Assembly: GCA_041908065.1 (NCBI GenBank)
Contig: JAYRGC010000010.1
Coordinates: forward strand, 1 to 25,297
Length of the DNA: 25,297 nucleotides
Source of the DNA: JAYRGC01 sp041908065
GTDB taxonomy: Bacteria > Pseudomonadota > Alphaproteobacteria > UBA9219
Direction of reading: 5' to 3'
Shown: positions 15,557 to 23,259 of the stretch, in pieces
Position numbering within the stretch: the stretch's first letter is position 1
How the letters are laid out: every line of letters begins with the position of its first letter
Notes under the pieces: model-generated
Told to the model about the DNA's origin: nothing
Databases searched by the model: none
What the model saw: the letters and a program-made list of their open reading frames with translations, nothing else
Position numbers and translations under genes: made by a program

Positions 15557-16098
15557 AACGTGGAAAATCGCGCGTCGGGCTTTACCCGGGAACTTTCGAT
15601 CCGGTTACCTTGGGGCATCTGGATATTATCGAGCGCGCCACTCGCGTGGTGGACAAGCTGGTTATAGGAGTGGCCAAAAGCTCGGGCAAAGGGCCGCTGT
15701 TCGACACTAAAGCCCGCGTCCGCATGATGGAGCGCGACGTCGCTCCGTTGCTGAAGCGCGGACTGAAAATAGAGATAGAGCCTTTCGACGGACTGTTGAT
15801 GCACTTCGCGTCGGAGATAGGGGCGGGAGTGATTATTCGCGGATTGCGCGCCGTATCGGATTTCGAATACGAGTTTCAGATGGCGGGCATGAACTATCAT
15901 CTGAACAGCGCGGTGGAGACCGTGTTCCTGATGTCGTCCGAACGCAGGCAGTTCATATCCTCTCGCTTCGTCAAGGAAATCGCCCGCTTGGGCGGCGATG
16001 TGTCGCCGTTCGTCAGCTCCAATGTCGTCAAGGAGCTATCACGCCGTTTCGCCATGCAAAGCGGCAAGCGGTTGGTCAGGCCGGAAGTCAGGGATTAA
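15553..16098 (+). CDS. coaD: Phosphopantetheine adenylyltransferase
   Basis: Fourth step of coenzyme A synthesis: 4'-phosphopantetheine plus ATP to dephospho-CoA. The 181 aa include GLYPGTFDPVTLGH with the nucleotidyltransferase TxGH motif (T19, G21, H22), IIRGLRAVSDFEYEFQMAGMN, and the ISSRFVKEIA helix. The start is a TTG at 15553 inside the pth stop (TTGA); no ATG or GTG exists in frame before the conserved GLYPGTFDP, and GGAGG lies about 10 nt upstream. The last step enzymes coaBC are encoded elsewhere in the window on the other strand. A repeat block begins immediately after its stop. Confidence 0.95.
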   Translation: MKRGKSRVGLYPGTFDPVTLGHLDIIERATRVVDKLVIGVAKSSGKGPLFDTKARVRMMERDVAPLLKRGLKIEIEPFDGLLMHFASEIGAGVIIRGLRAVSDFEYEFQMAGMNYHLNSAVETVFLMSSERRQFISSRFVKEIARLGGDVSPFVSSNVVKELSRRFAMQSGKRLVRPEVRD

Positions 16099-16343
16099 GA
16101 GGTTCTTACGCAAAACGGATGGGTGCTGCCTTCCAGCAAACTCCGTCATCTACCCTGTTACGGCCAAAGGCCGTCATTGCGAGGGGCGTTCTTCACGCCC
16201 CGAAGCAATCCAGAGCCGTTGCTCCTGTGGCACTGGATTGCTTCGCCGCCCGACAGCGTTCAACGCTGTCCAAACCAAAGGGGGGGGGGGCGGCTCGCAT
16301 GACGGCCTTTGGCCGTATACGTCAAAATGACGGCCTTTGGCCT
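16099..16343. repeat. Composite palindromic intergenic repeat between coaD and valS
   Basis: The gap between convergent coaD and valS is filled with nested palindromes. TTACGCAAAAC (16106-16116) begins the block. An outer imperfect inverted repeat pairs 16160-16183 with 16294-16316 (ACGGCCAAAGGCCGTCAT type arms). Inside are GGGGCGT/ACGCCCC (16183-16189/16195-16201), GAAGCAATCCAG/CTGGATTGCTTC (16202-16213/16233-16244) and GACAGCG/CGCTGTC (16252-16270). An 11-G run lies at 16280-16290. A third partial arm copy is at 16326-16342. Short open frames here are repeat-derived and not counted as genes. The block may also end transcription from both sides, but it has no clear T-tract terminator. Confidence 0.8.
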
Positions 16344-16359
16344 TAGGTCAACGCCATGG

Positions 16360-19062
16360 CTATTCGCCTAGCGTTTTCCCCGCCGCCGCCAGTTTAGAAA
16401 GCGTCGCTTCGGCTTCGGCTTGGCGTTCGCGGTGTTCCTCCACCACTTCGGGCGGGGCGCGATCGACGAAATCGCGGTTGGCCAGCTTGGCTTCCAGCTT
16501 TTTCAACTCTGCAGCCAGCTTCGCGCTTTCCGCCGCCAGACGGGCGCGTTCCTTGTCCAAGTCTATGACATCGGCCAAAGGCAGCACCAAGGTGGCCTCG
16601 TCCAGCACGGCCTGCGCCGATCCTTTTGCCGTACAGCAGCCCTCGGCGGCGTAGCTTATTTCCGACAGCCGCGCCAGACGCTCTATCGCCGATTTGTGCG
16701 TGGCGATCCTTTCCCGCGTTTTGGCGGAGGCGTCGCGGATTACCAGCGGGATTTTCGCGCTGGCCGGAACGTTCAGCTCGGCGCGGACGTTGCGTATCGC
16801 CGAGATGAGGCGGACGAGCCAGCTTATTTCCTCGGAAGCCTGCGACTGTCCGGCGGCGTTTCCGCGCTTCGGCCACGGGGAAACCATCAGCATCTTGCCG
16901 TTTTCCGCCGCCTTGTTGCCCGTCTGTCCCCACAGCTCCTCGGTTATGTGCGGCATGAAGGGATGCAGCATCTTTAATATCTGCGACAATACCCATGCCG
17001 TGGTGGCGCGGGTTTCGCCGCGAACCGTCTCGTCCGTGTCGTTGCCGGTCAACAGCGGCTTGGTGAACTCCAGATACCAATCGCAGAAATCCCCCCACAC
17101 GAAGTCGTAGGCGGCGAAAGACGACAGATCGAAGCGGTATTCGTCCAGCAGCCCCCCGACCTTTTCGGTCGCGGCGCGGGTCGCGTCCACTATCCAGCGG
17201 TTTAGCGTATGTTTGACGGAATCCGGATCGAACCCTGCCGTTATCTCGCATCCCTGCATCTGGCAGTAACGCGCGGCGTTCCACAGCTTGGTGGCGAAGT
17301 TGCGCCCGCTTTCGATGCGCGAGGTGGCCAGCTTGACGTCGCGCCCGGGAGTGGACAGGTTGGCCAGCGTATAGCGCAGGGCGTCCGATCCGTACTGGCC
17401 GATCATCTCCAAGGGATCGATGACGTTGCCCTTGGTCTTGGACATTTTCTGCCCCTTGGCGTCGCGCACCAAGGCATGGATATAGACGGCGCGGAAAGGC
17501 ACGTCGCCCATGAAATGCAGCCCCATCATCATCATGCGGGCGACCCAGAAAAAGATGATGTCGAAGCCGGTCACCAGCACATCGGTGGGATAATATCTTT
17601 GCAGCTCCGGCGTTTTATTAGGCCACCCCAAGGTCGAGAACGGCCATAACGCCGAGGAAAACCAAGTGTCCAGCACGTCCTCGTCGCGGCGCAATTCGAC
17701 CGCCTTGCCGTATGCCTTGGCGGCCATCGCCGCCGCTTCGGCTTCGCTTTCGGCCACGAAGGCCTTGCCGTCCGGCGCGTACCAAGCCGGAATCTGGTGT
17801 CCCCACCACAACTGGCGCGATATGCACCACGGCTCGATATTCCGCATCCACGAAAAATAAGTGTTTTCCCATTGTTTTGGCACGAAGACGGTCTTGCCTT
17901 CCTCCACCGCCTTGATGGCGGGAACGGCCAGTTTGGGCGCGTCGCAGTACCATTGCTCGGACAACCACGGCTCGATCGCCACGCCGGAGCGGTCGCCATG
18001 GGGAACAACGTGATTGAGGTTGTCCACCTTATCCAGAAGGCCGAGGGCTTCCATTTCCTCCAGAACCTTTTTGCGGGCGGCGTAACGTTCCATGCCGCGA
18101 TACGCTTCCGGCGCGTTTTCGTTCAGGCAAGCGTTGGCGTCGAATATGTTTATCAATCCGCCGTCCTGTTGGGAGCGGAAATAGTCTTTTTCGCGGTGGC
18201 GTTTCCACACCGCGAAGTCGTTGAAATCGTGGGCCGGAGTTATCTTGACCGCGCCGCTGCCCTTTTCGGGGTCGGCATGTTCGTCGGCTATTACGGGAAT
18301 GAGGCGGCCTGATATGGGCAACACGACGCGCTTGCCGATAAAGGATTTATACCGCTCGTCATCGGGGTTAACTGCCACCGCGCTGTCGCCCAGCATGGTT
18401 TCGGGGCGCGTCGTGGCCACCACCAGATATTGCGAGGGATTGTCGGCCAGAGGATAGCGGAAATGCCACATATGGCCTTTGACTTCGCGTTGTTCGACCT
18501 CCAGATCCGACACGGCAGTCAGCATCTTGGGATCCCAGTTGACCAGCCGCTTGTCGCGATAGATCAATCCTTGCCGATGCAATTCGACGAATACTTTGGT
18601 GACGGCGCGGTTCAGATCCTCGTCCATCGTGAAGCGTTCGCGCTTCCAATCGGGCGACGCGCCAAGATGCCGCAGCTGGCGGGTTATCGTGCCGCCGGAT
18701 TCCGCCTTCCATTCCCATACTTTTTCAAGGAAGGCCTTGCGTCCCATCTGGCGGCGGTCTTGCCCTTTTGCCGCCAACTGCCTTTCCACGACCATCTGGG
18801 TGGCGATTCCGGCATGATCGGTTCCGGGTTGCCACAACGCGTCGCGCCCGCGCATGCGGTTATAGCGCGTAAGCACGTCTTGCAAGGTGAAGGTCAGCCC
18901 ATGCCCCATGTGCAGGCTGCCCGTCACGTTGGGCGGCGGCATCATTATGCAATAGGGGGCGGATCGGGAGGAGGGAGCGCAAGCGAACGCGCCGGAGCCT
19001 TCCCACATGTCGTATATCCTGCGCTCGACCGAGGCCGGATCGTAGTTCTTTTCTATGGGCAT
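16360..19062 (-). CDS. valS: Valyl-tRNA synthetase
   Basis: Class Ia synthetase charging tRNA-Val, with editing of threonine. The 900-aa protein has the full plan: HIGH-type motif HMGH at 51-54 (PPPNVTGSLHMGHG), an inserted CP1 editing domain (about 190-350), a class-typical WCISRQLWWGHQIPAWY block, KMSKS-type motif KMSKT at 539-543 (GQKMSKTKGNVIDP), an anticodon-binding helical domain, and the C-terminal coiled-coil arm specific to ValRS (about 825-900, DKERARLAAESAKLAAELKK...). AAGGTGA upstream supports ATG 19062. It lies 27 nt downstream of ihfB on the same strand and may be read from the same transcript. Confidence 0.97.
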   Translation of the reverse strand: MPIEKNYDPASVERRIYDMWEGSGAFACAPSSRSAPYCIMMPPPNVTGSLHMGHGLTFTLQDVLTRYNRMRGRDALWQPGTDHAGIATQMVVERQLAAKGQDRRQMGRKAFLEKVWEWKAESGGTITRQLRHLGASPDWKRERFTMDEDLNRAVTKVFVELHRQGLIYRDKRLVNWDPKMLTAVSDLEVEQREVKGHMWHFRYPLADNPSQYLVVATTRPETMLGDSAVAVNPDDERYKSFIGKRVVLPISGRLIPVIADEHADPEKGSGAVKITPAHDFNDFAVWKRHREKDYFRSQQDGGLINIFDANACLNENAPEAYRGMERYAARKKVLEEMEALGLLDKVDNLNHVVPHGDRSGVAIEPWLSEQWYCDAPKLAVPAIKAVEEGKTVFVPKQWENTYFSWMRNIEPWCISRQLWWGHQIPAWYAPDGKAFVAESEAEAAAMAAKAYGKAVELRRDEDVLDTWFSSALWPFSTLGWPNKTPELQRYYPTDVLVTGFDIIFFWVARMMMMGLHFMGDVPFRAVYIHALVRDAKGQKMSKTKGNVIDPLEMIGQYGSDALRYTLANLSTPGRDVKLATSRIESGRNFATKLWNAARYCQMQGCEITAGFDPDSVKHTLNRWIVDATRAATEKVGGLLDEYRFDLSSFAAYDFVWGDFCDWYLEFTKPLLTGNDTDETVRGETRATTAWVLSQILKMLHPFMPHITEELWGQTGNKAAENGKMLMVSPWPKRGNAAGQSQASEEISWLVRLISAIRNVRAELNVPASAKIPLVIRDASAKTRERIATHKSAIERLARLSEISYAAEGCCTAKGSAQAVLDEATLVLPLADVIDLDKERARLAAESAKLAAELKKLEAKLANRDFVDRAPPEVVEEHRERQAEAEATLSKLAAAGKTLGE

Positions 19063-19089
19063 GCGCTTGCTATTTCACCTTATTTTTAA

Positions 19090-19374
19090 TCACTTTTTCC
19101 CGTTCAATTCATCGCGAAGCTGTTTGCCGGTTTTGAAGAACGGAACATATTTTTCGCCAACCGCCACGGTTTCTCCCGTGCGGGGGTTGCGCCCTTGCCG
19201 CGCCTCGCGCTTTCTTACCGAAAACGCGCCGAAGCCGCGCAGCTCGACCCTGCTGCCGCGCACCAAGGCGTTGGATATTTCGTTGAAAAAGGTGTTTACG
19301 ATGCCCTCTATATCGCGCAGCAAAAGATGCGGATACTTTTCCGCCAAGCGCAGAACAAGATCGGATTTGGTCAT
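19090..19374 (-). CDS. ihfB: Integration host factor subunit beta (HU/IHF family)
   Basis: Small DNA-bending nucleoid protein that pairs with IhfA. The 94-aa chain has the complete HU fold: MTKSDLVLRLAEKYPHLLLRD, the VNTFFNEIS helix, RVELRGFGAFSVRKREARQGRNPRTGE (the DNA-wrapping arm with the conserved RNPRTG and tip Pro) and the KYVPFFKTGKQLRDEL end. PHLLLRD and the FFKTGK end favour IhfB over HU. The frame is open 20 codons further upstream, but ATG 19374 is preceded by a strong AGGAGG and matches the family N-terminus, so the longer form is rejected. Confidence 0.93.
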   Translation of the reverse strand: MTKSDLVLRLAEKYPHLLLRDIEGIVNTFFNEISNALVRGSRVELRGFGAFSVRKREARQGRNPRTGETVAVGEKYVPFFKTGKQLRDELNGKK

Positions 19375-19471
19375 AGCTTCCTCCTGTGTTGCCCGATTAT
19401 CGGATAGGTTGCCAAAGCCCGCCACGCCAGTCAAGCCGAAATGATTTAACCCGTTGTCTCGGAAAGGGTTT

Positions 19472-20044
19472 TTACGCGGAGGTGTCCACCTTGTGTTGGA
19501 CTGAGCCGCCCTTGGCCACCGTCACCAAGGCTTCGCGCAACAGTCGATCGCCTATGGTATAGCCCGATTGCAAGACGCGCAGGACGGTTCCCTTGGGGTG
19601 TTCGTGGTTTTCCTCCTCCATCATGACGCGGTGCAGGTTGGGATCGAACAGCTGTCCCGCAGGCTCCATTTTCTTTATGCCGAATTTTTCGAAGGCGGCG
19701 GCAAGCTGCCTTTCGGTCGCGTCTATGCCCATCATCACCTGCTTCACCGCCTCGTTTTCCCGAGCTTCGGCGGGAACGGATTCCAAGGCGCGGCGGAAAT
19801 TGTCCGCCACCGCCAGCATTTCCTTGGCGAAGTTGGAGACGGCGTACTTGCGGGTTTCGTCGATGTCCTTTTGGGCGCGGCGGCGGGTGTTTTCCACCTC
19901 GGCCAAGGCGCGCAGCAGCTGATCCTTGAAATCATCGGCCTGAGGCTGCGAGGGCGCGGACGCCTCGCTTCCGCCGTTATCCTCGGCTATGGCGTTATCG
20001 GAGACCGGTTCAGTTTCAACGGTTTTGGCTTCTTCCATTTTCAC
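19472..20044 (-). CDS. grpE: GrpE, nucleotide exchange factor of DnaK
   Basis: Releases ADP from DnaK in the heat-shock chaperone cycle. The protein is about 190 aa. An acidic, disordered N-terminus (1-37) leads into the long dimeric helix (DQLLRALAEVENTRRRAQKDIDETRKYAVSNF region), and the C-terminal beta domain carries the signature FDPNLHRVMMEEENHEHPKGTVLRVLQSGY, GDRLLREALVTVAKG. Two starts are three bases-pairs of codons apart: GTG 20044 and ATG 20038; neither has a strong Shine-Dalgarno and I slightly prefer the ATG. A heat-shock-type promoter lies about 35-65 bp upstream. dnaK and dnaJ are not in the window. Confidence 0.95.
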   Translation of the reverse strand: MKMEEAKTVETEPVSDNAIAEDNGGSEASAPSQPQADDFKDQLLRALAEVENTRRRAQKDIDETRKYAVSNFAKEMLAVADNFRRALESVPAEARENEAVKQVMMGIDATERQLAAAFEKFGIKKMEPAGQLFDPNLHRVMMEEENHEHPKGTVLRVLQSGYTIGDRLLREALVTVAKGGSVQHKVDTSA

Positions 20045-20079
20045 GCGCTCGCGGTTCGGTTGACGGAATACACGATACC

Positions 20080-20107
20080 ATATAGGGCAAAGCTAGGCGG
20101 ATTCAAT
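20080..20107 (-). promoter_or_regulatory. Candidate RpoH (sigma-32) promoter for grpE
   Basis: On the minus strand ATTGAAT (20107-20101) and CCTATAT (20086-20080) occur with 17 nt between TTG and CCTATAT. This fits the alphaproteobacterial heat-shock pattern CTTG-N17-CYTATNT except for one base in the -35. The predicted start of transcription gives a leader of about 30 nt before grpE. Confidence 0.5.
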
Positions 20108-20169
20108 CTTTTATGCTCTTATAGGATCGATTTTTTCAACCGTCGATTCATCATCGGGGAGCGGGTAGG

Positions 20170-21228
20170 ATGAACGCTGGAAAAAACGCGCAAAACATAG
20201 GCGTTATCGTCGGACGGGATTTGGTGGGCGATGCCCTGATAAAGCTCCCGTTCGTTCGCGCCATACGTTCGGTTTGGCCTGAAGCCAAGCTGCACTGGAT
20301 AGCGGCCACCGGAGAAACCGCGTACGCAAGGCAGTTGCGCGACATTACCCGCGACATGATCGACGCCGTGCACGAATGCCCCGATTGGTTGCCGGCAAGG
20401 GATGGGACAAGGACGCCTCCGACCACTTGCCCCATCTCCGGCGACGGCCACCTGTTTTCCCATCCCGAAAAATTCGACGTGCTTATCGACACTCGCGGCG
20501 ACTGGCGCAGCGTTCTTTTGGCCAAGCGGGCGGTAAAGCACGACCTGTTCGTCGCTCGCGCCGGACATTTCCTACTGTCCGACAGGCGTCCCTCGCTTTT
20601 CAGCCGCCGTCCGCGCCATCTGGCCGATCGCTTGGTGGAGCTGGTGGAACTGGCCTCCGGAACCAAACCCTCGACCATAGGCAAGTTACGGGCGGGAGAG
20701 AGGGAGCTGGCCAAGGCCCGCCTGCTTTTGCCAAAGGGACATACCTACGTCGGCATAGCCCCGGGCGCAGGAAACAACGCCAAGATATGGCCGCGCTATA
20801 AGTTCGAAAAATTAGCCACCTCGCAGGCCGCCAAGGATCGCGTGCCGGTGTTTTTGTTAGGGCCGCAGGAGCTGGATTGGCTGGATGTTTTGATGTCAGC
20901 CGCGCCCACCGCCAAGTTTCCGTTGCAAGGCTATGACGTGTGGGGCAGCGCGGCCATAACCGTGGAACAGACGATGGCCATAGGCACGTTGCTGGACGTG
21001 GCCGTCGCCAACGACAGCGGAGCCGGACACATGCTGGCGGCGGTGGATTGCCCGCTGGTTAGCCTGTTCGGCCCTACTTCCCCCGCCAAATTGGCCCCGC
21101 GCGTTACGCATGGAACCGTCATCCGCGCTCAGGATTTCGGCGGAACCAAGATAAATTCCATCCACTGGGAAATCGTCGATAAGGCCGTAGACGAACTATT
21201 GGCAAGGGCGCGCCCACGGGCTTTGTAG
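20170..21228 (+). CDS. GT9-family (heptosyltransferase-like) glycosyltransferase
   Basis: Second GT9 enzyme of the window, 352 aa, probably for LPS core or a similar surface sugar. It opens with IGVIVGRDLVGDALIKLPFVRAI (the Gly-Asp-Ala active-site loop) and has the GT9 donor site ANDSGAGHMLAAVDCPLVSLFGPTSPAKLAP at about 277-308, preceded by GIAPGAGNNAKIWPRYKF. A region rich in Pro, Thr and Cys at about 75-92 is unusual and may be a loop. ATG 20170 is preceded by GGAGCGGG. It is divergent from grpE across 125 bp and convergent with coaBC across a repeat block. It is not a close copy of the 7786-8733 protein, so no recent duplication. Confidence 0.87.
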   Translation: MNAGKNAQNIGVIVGRDLVGDALIKLPFVRAIRSVWPEAKLHWIAATGETAYARQLRDITRDMIDAVHECPDWLPARDGTRTPPTTCPISGDGHLFSHPEKFDVLIDTRGDWRSVLLAKRAVKHDLFVARAGHFLLSDRRPSLFSRRPRHLADRLVELVELASGTKPSTIGKLRAGERELAKARLLLPKGHTYVGIAPGAGNNAKIWPRYKFEKLATSQAAKDRVPVFLLGPQELDWLDVLMSAAPTAKFPLQGYDVWGSAAITVEQTMAIGTLLDVAVANDSGAGHMLAAVDCPLVSLFGPTSPAKLAPRVTHGTVIRAQDFGGTKINSIHWEIVDKAVDELLARARPRAL

Positions 21229-21579
21229 GGGAGTCGCCGCTGCGCCTGTTGTCCATAAATCCGAAACTTCGTGTTCCCTGAGCTTGTCGAAGGGAACTTA
21301 CGCGACCAACGTGCCGCAATCCTTCCTCTCCCTCTGGGAGAGGATAGGTTTGCCCGAATTTTCGCCTTCGAAAATTCGCGGCAATACCTTGGTGAGGGTT
21401 CTTTTCTCAAACCCAACTTGGTAACCCTCACCAAGCGGCGGCTAAGGATTTTCGCCAAGAGGCAAAAATCCAAGCCGCGCTATCCTCTCCCAGGGGGAGA
21501 GGAATCCCCGCCGCGCCTGTTGTCCATAAATCCGAAACTTCGTGTTCCCTGAGCTTGTCGAAGGGAACTTACGCGATGC
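21229..21579. repeat. Direct-repeat-bounded palindromic element
   Basis: 351 bp between two convergent genes with no gene. Two identical 64-bp copies (21242-21305 and 21513-21576) flank a core. The core is bounded by 24-bp inverted repeats with one mismatch (21324-21347 and 21480-21503), each itself a small hairpin (CCTCTCCC/GGGAGAGG). Inside are CGAATTTTCG/CGAAAATTCG (21355-21378), CTTGGTGAGGGTT/AACCCTCACCAAG (21388-21400/21423-21435) and an imperfect long stem (21435-21456/21461-21480). Each direct repeat ends with a GTTCCCT...AGGGAAC hairpin containing the CTGAGCTTGTCGAAG motif. The right copy stops 3 nt from the coaBC stop. Short open frames here are repeat-derived. Confidence 0.85.
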
Positions 21580-22863
21580 TCAGCGACCGCTTTTTGCCAG
21601 AAACTTTCCGATCTCGGCGGCGAGTTTTTCCGCCAGCGCGGTTTTGGACTGCGAAGGCCAGCGGGTTGAATTGATTTTGCCGGAGGTTTCGCGTCGCATC
21701 AACACCGCCTTGTTTTCGTCGCCGCCGAACACCTTGCCGCCGGAAACGTCGTTGGCGATTATCCAATCGCATCCTTTGCGGGCGAACTTGGCGGCGGCAT
21801 TGGCTTCCACGTTTTCGGTTTCGGCGGCGAAGCCTATTACCAAGCGCGGACGGGCTGGGGAGGCTTGGGACAACTCGGCCAGAATATCGGGATTTTCCGC
21901 CAACGCGATGGACGGAGGAGCGGAGCCGGAGGAAGTCGCTCCGTTTTTCTTTATCTTGGCGGGAGAAACCTCGCGCGGCCTCCAATCCGCCACTGCGGCG
22001 GCGCATATCGCCACATCGACGGGAGACGCGCCGATCTCGCGGCGACAGGCGGCCAACATTTCCGCCGCCGTCTCCACCCGTATCACTCGCGCAACTTGGG
22101 GATCGGCGATCGCCACCGGCCCCGTCACCAACGCCACCTCTGCACCCGCTTCGGCCAAGGCGGCGGCGATCGCGTGCCCCTGTTTGCCGGAGGAACGATT
22201 GCCGAGGAAACGGACGGGATCCAGCGGCTCGTAAGTGGGGCCGCTGGTCACCAAAGCCCGCAATCCTGACAACGCGCCGCGTCTTGCGGCGAAGAATTCG
22301 GCGATGGCCGAAAGTATCTCGTCCACCTCGGCCATGCGTCCTTGCCCTTCCTCGCCGCAGGCCAGACGCCCGCATCCGGGGCCGACGAACATCGCTCCGC
22401 GCTCGACCAGCGTGGCCACGTTGGCTTGGGTGGCGGGATTGCGCCACATCTCCACGTTCATCCCGGGGGCGGCCAAAAGCGGCTTGTTAGAAGCTAGTAT
22501 CATGGTCGAAGCGAGATCGTCGGCCAAACCATGCGCCATTCTCGCCAAAAGGTTCGCGCTGGCCGGAGCGATTACCACCAGATCCGCCCATCTTGACGCG
22601 GCGATATGCGGCATCGTTCCGTTTTCCGTCCATAAATCCCGTAAAACCGTTTGCCCCGACAAGGCTTCGATCGATAACGGAGTGACGAATTTCTCTCCCC
22701 CTTTCGTCAATACGCATCGAACCTCTGCCCCTTGTTCGCGCAGGCGGCGGATCAAATCGAGGCTTTTATAGGCGGCGACGCATCCCGAGACTATCAACAG
22801 CACGCGGCGGCCATTGATGGATCCGAGGGGAGATTTCGGTTTATAGGTTGCCGAGTTTGTCAT
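21580..22863 (-). CDS. coaBC: Bifunctional phosphopantothenoylcysteine decarboxylase / phosphopantothenate-cysteine ligase
   Basis: Two steps of CoA synthesis in one 427-aa chain. The N-terminal CoaC flavoprotein part shows VLLIVSGCVAAYKSLDLIRRL, active-site His in TMPHIAASRWADLVVIAPASANLLARMAHGLADDL, PGMNVEMW, and the CGRLACGEEGQGRM lid with its catalytic Cys. The C-terminal CoaB part (from about 200) shows VTSGPTYEPLDPVRFLGNRSSGKQG, AAAVADWRP and NDVS. ATG 22863 is the only start upstream of the conserved region. It has no Shine-Dalgarno, and a good TATAAT lies only 6 nt before it, suggesting a leaderless mRNA. It is divergent from feoA. Confidence 0.97.
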   Translation of the reverse strand: MTNSATYKPKSPLGSINGRRVLLIVSGCVAAYKSLDLIRRLREQGAEVRCVLTKGGEKFVTPLSIEALSGQTVLRDLWTENGTMPHIAASRWADLVVIAPASANLLARMAHGLADDLASTMILASNKPLLAAPGMNVEMWRNPATQANVATLVERGAMFVGPGCGRLACGEEGQGRMAEVDEILSAIAEFFAARRGALSGLRALVTSGPTYEPLDPVRFLGNRSSGKQGHAIAAALAEAGAEVALVTGPVAIADPQVARVIRVETAAEMLAACRREIGASPVDVAICAAAVADWRPREVSPAKIKKNGATSSGSAPPSIALAENPDILAELSQASPARPRLVIGFAAETENVEANAAAKFARKGCDWIIANDVSGGKVFGGDENKAVLMRRETSGKINSTRWPSQSKTALAEKLAAEIGKFLAKSGR

Positions 22864-22869
22864 CGCTGC

Positions 22870-22898
22870 ATTATATGTTGACTTTCCGGCCAGTTAAA
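22870..22898 (-). promoter_or_regulatory. Promoter of coaBC
   Basis: Minus-strand TTTAAC (22898-22893), a 17-bp spacer and a perfect TATAAT (22875-22870). The last base of the -10 is 6 nt from ATG 22863, so transcription should begin at or very near the A of the start codon. Confidence 0.6.
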
Positions 22899-22930
22899 GC
22901 TGTACTGGCAAAGTCGTACTTATATAGTAC
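22889..22930 (+). promoter_or_regulatory. feoAB promoter region with two dyads
   Basis: Between coaBC and feoA lie GCCAGT-N9-ACTGGC (22889-22909) and GTACT-N5-AGTAC (22916-22930). The second overlaps a TATAGT (22923-22928) that could be the feoA -10 element; the -35 (around 22900-22905) is weak, which suits an activated or repressed promoter. No clear Fur, Irr, RirA or FNR box was found. Confidence 0.35.
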
Positions 22931-22956
22931 TGTTTTTGGTGATTCGGGGTTTCCTT

Positions 22957-23259
22957 ATGTCGTCATCGAGAGTTTGCGGCAAAACCACCTTGTCGGACTT
23001 GAAAAAAGGGCAGACAGCGGTAATTCGCGGCTTGGATTTATCCCACAAAAACAACGCCAAAATCGCCGAAAGCCTTGAAAAGAGGCTGTTGGAGATGGGC
23101 TTCGTCGAAGGCGTCGCGCTCGAGGTGCTGCATTTTGGCCCCTTGGGCGGAGACCCCATAGCGGTGCGCGTGGGGGCTTCCCGCGTCGCACTCAGGCGGG
23201 AAGAGGCTAGAGCGGTGATTGTGGACGGAGCAACCCCTCACGCGGGAAGAAAAGACTAA
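22957..23259 (+). CDS. feoA: FeoA, small accessory protein of ferrous iron transport
   Basis: SH3-like cytoplasmic partner of FeoB. The 100-aa form from ATG 22957 carries the family core TLSDLKKGQTAVIRGLD, KRLLEMGFVEGVALEVLHFGPLGGDPIAVRVGASRVALRREEA. An in-frame TTG at 22936 would add seven residues, but it sits at the predicted transcription start, so the ATG is preferred. The N-terminus (MSSSRVCGK) and C-terminal ATPHAGRKD tail make it a little longer than the usual 75-85 aa. The stop overlaps the FeoB start by one base (TAATG), so translation is probably coupled. No feoC follows. Confidence 0.92.
   Translation: MSSSRVCGKTTLSDLKKGQTAVIRGLDLSHKNNAKIAESLEKRLLEMGFVEGVALEVLHFGPLGGDPIAVRVGASRVALRREEARAVIVDGATPHAGRKD

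Noticed and set aside
16119..16346. Short plus-strand frame after coaD
   Set aside because: Made wholly of palindromic repeat sequence, including the poly-G run; no ribosome-binding site.
19375..19434. Longer IhfB start
   Set aside because: The 20 extra residues are not part of the HU/IHF family and the AGGAGG site points to ATG 19374.
19448..19470. AACCC/GGGTT hairpin after grpE as a terminator
   Set aside because: On the grpE strand it is not followed by a T-run; the T-run is on the other strand, where no gene ends. The stem is only 5 bp.
21271..21552. Short plus-strand frame between the GT9 gene and coaBC
   Set aside because: Entirely within the direct-repeat/inverted-repeat block.
21242..21576. 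CRISPR array
   Set aside because: Only two direct repeats, 64 bp long, separated by 207 bp of palindromes; no cas genes and no regular spacers.
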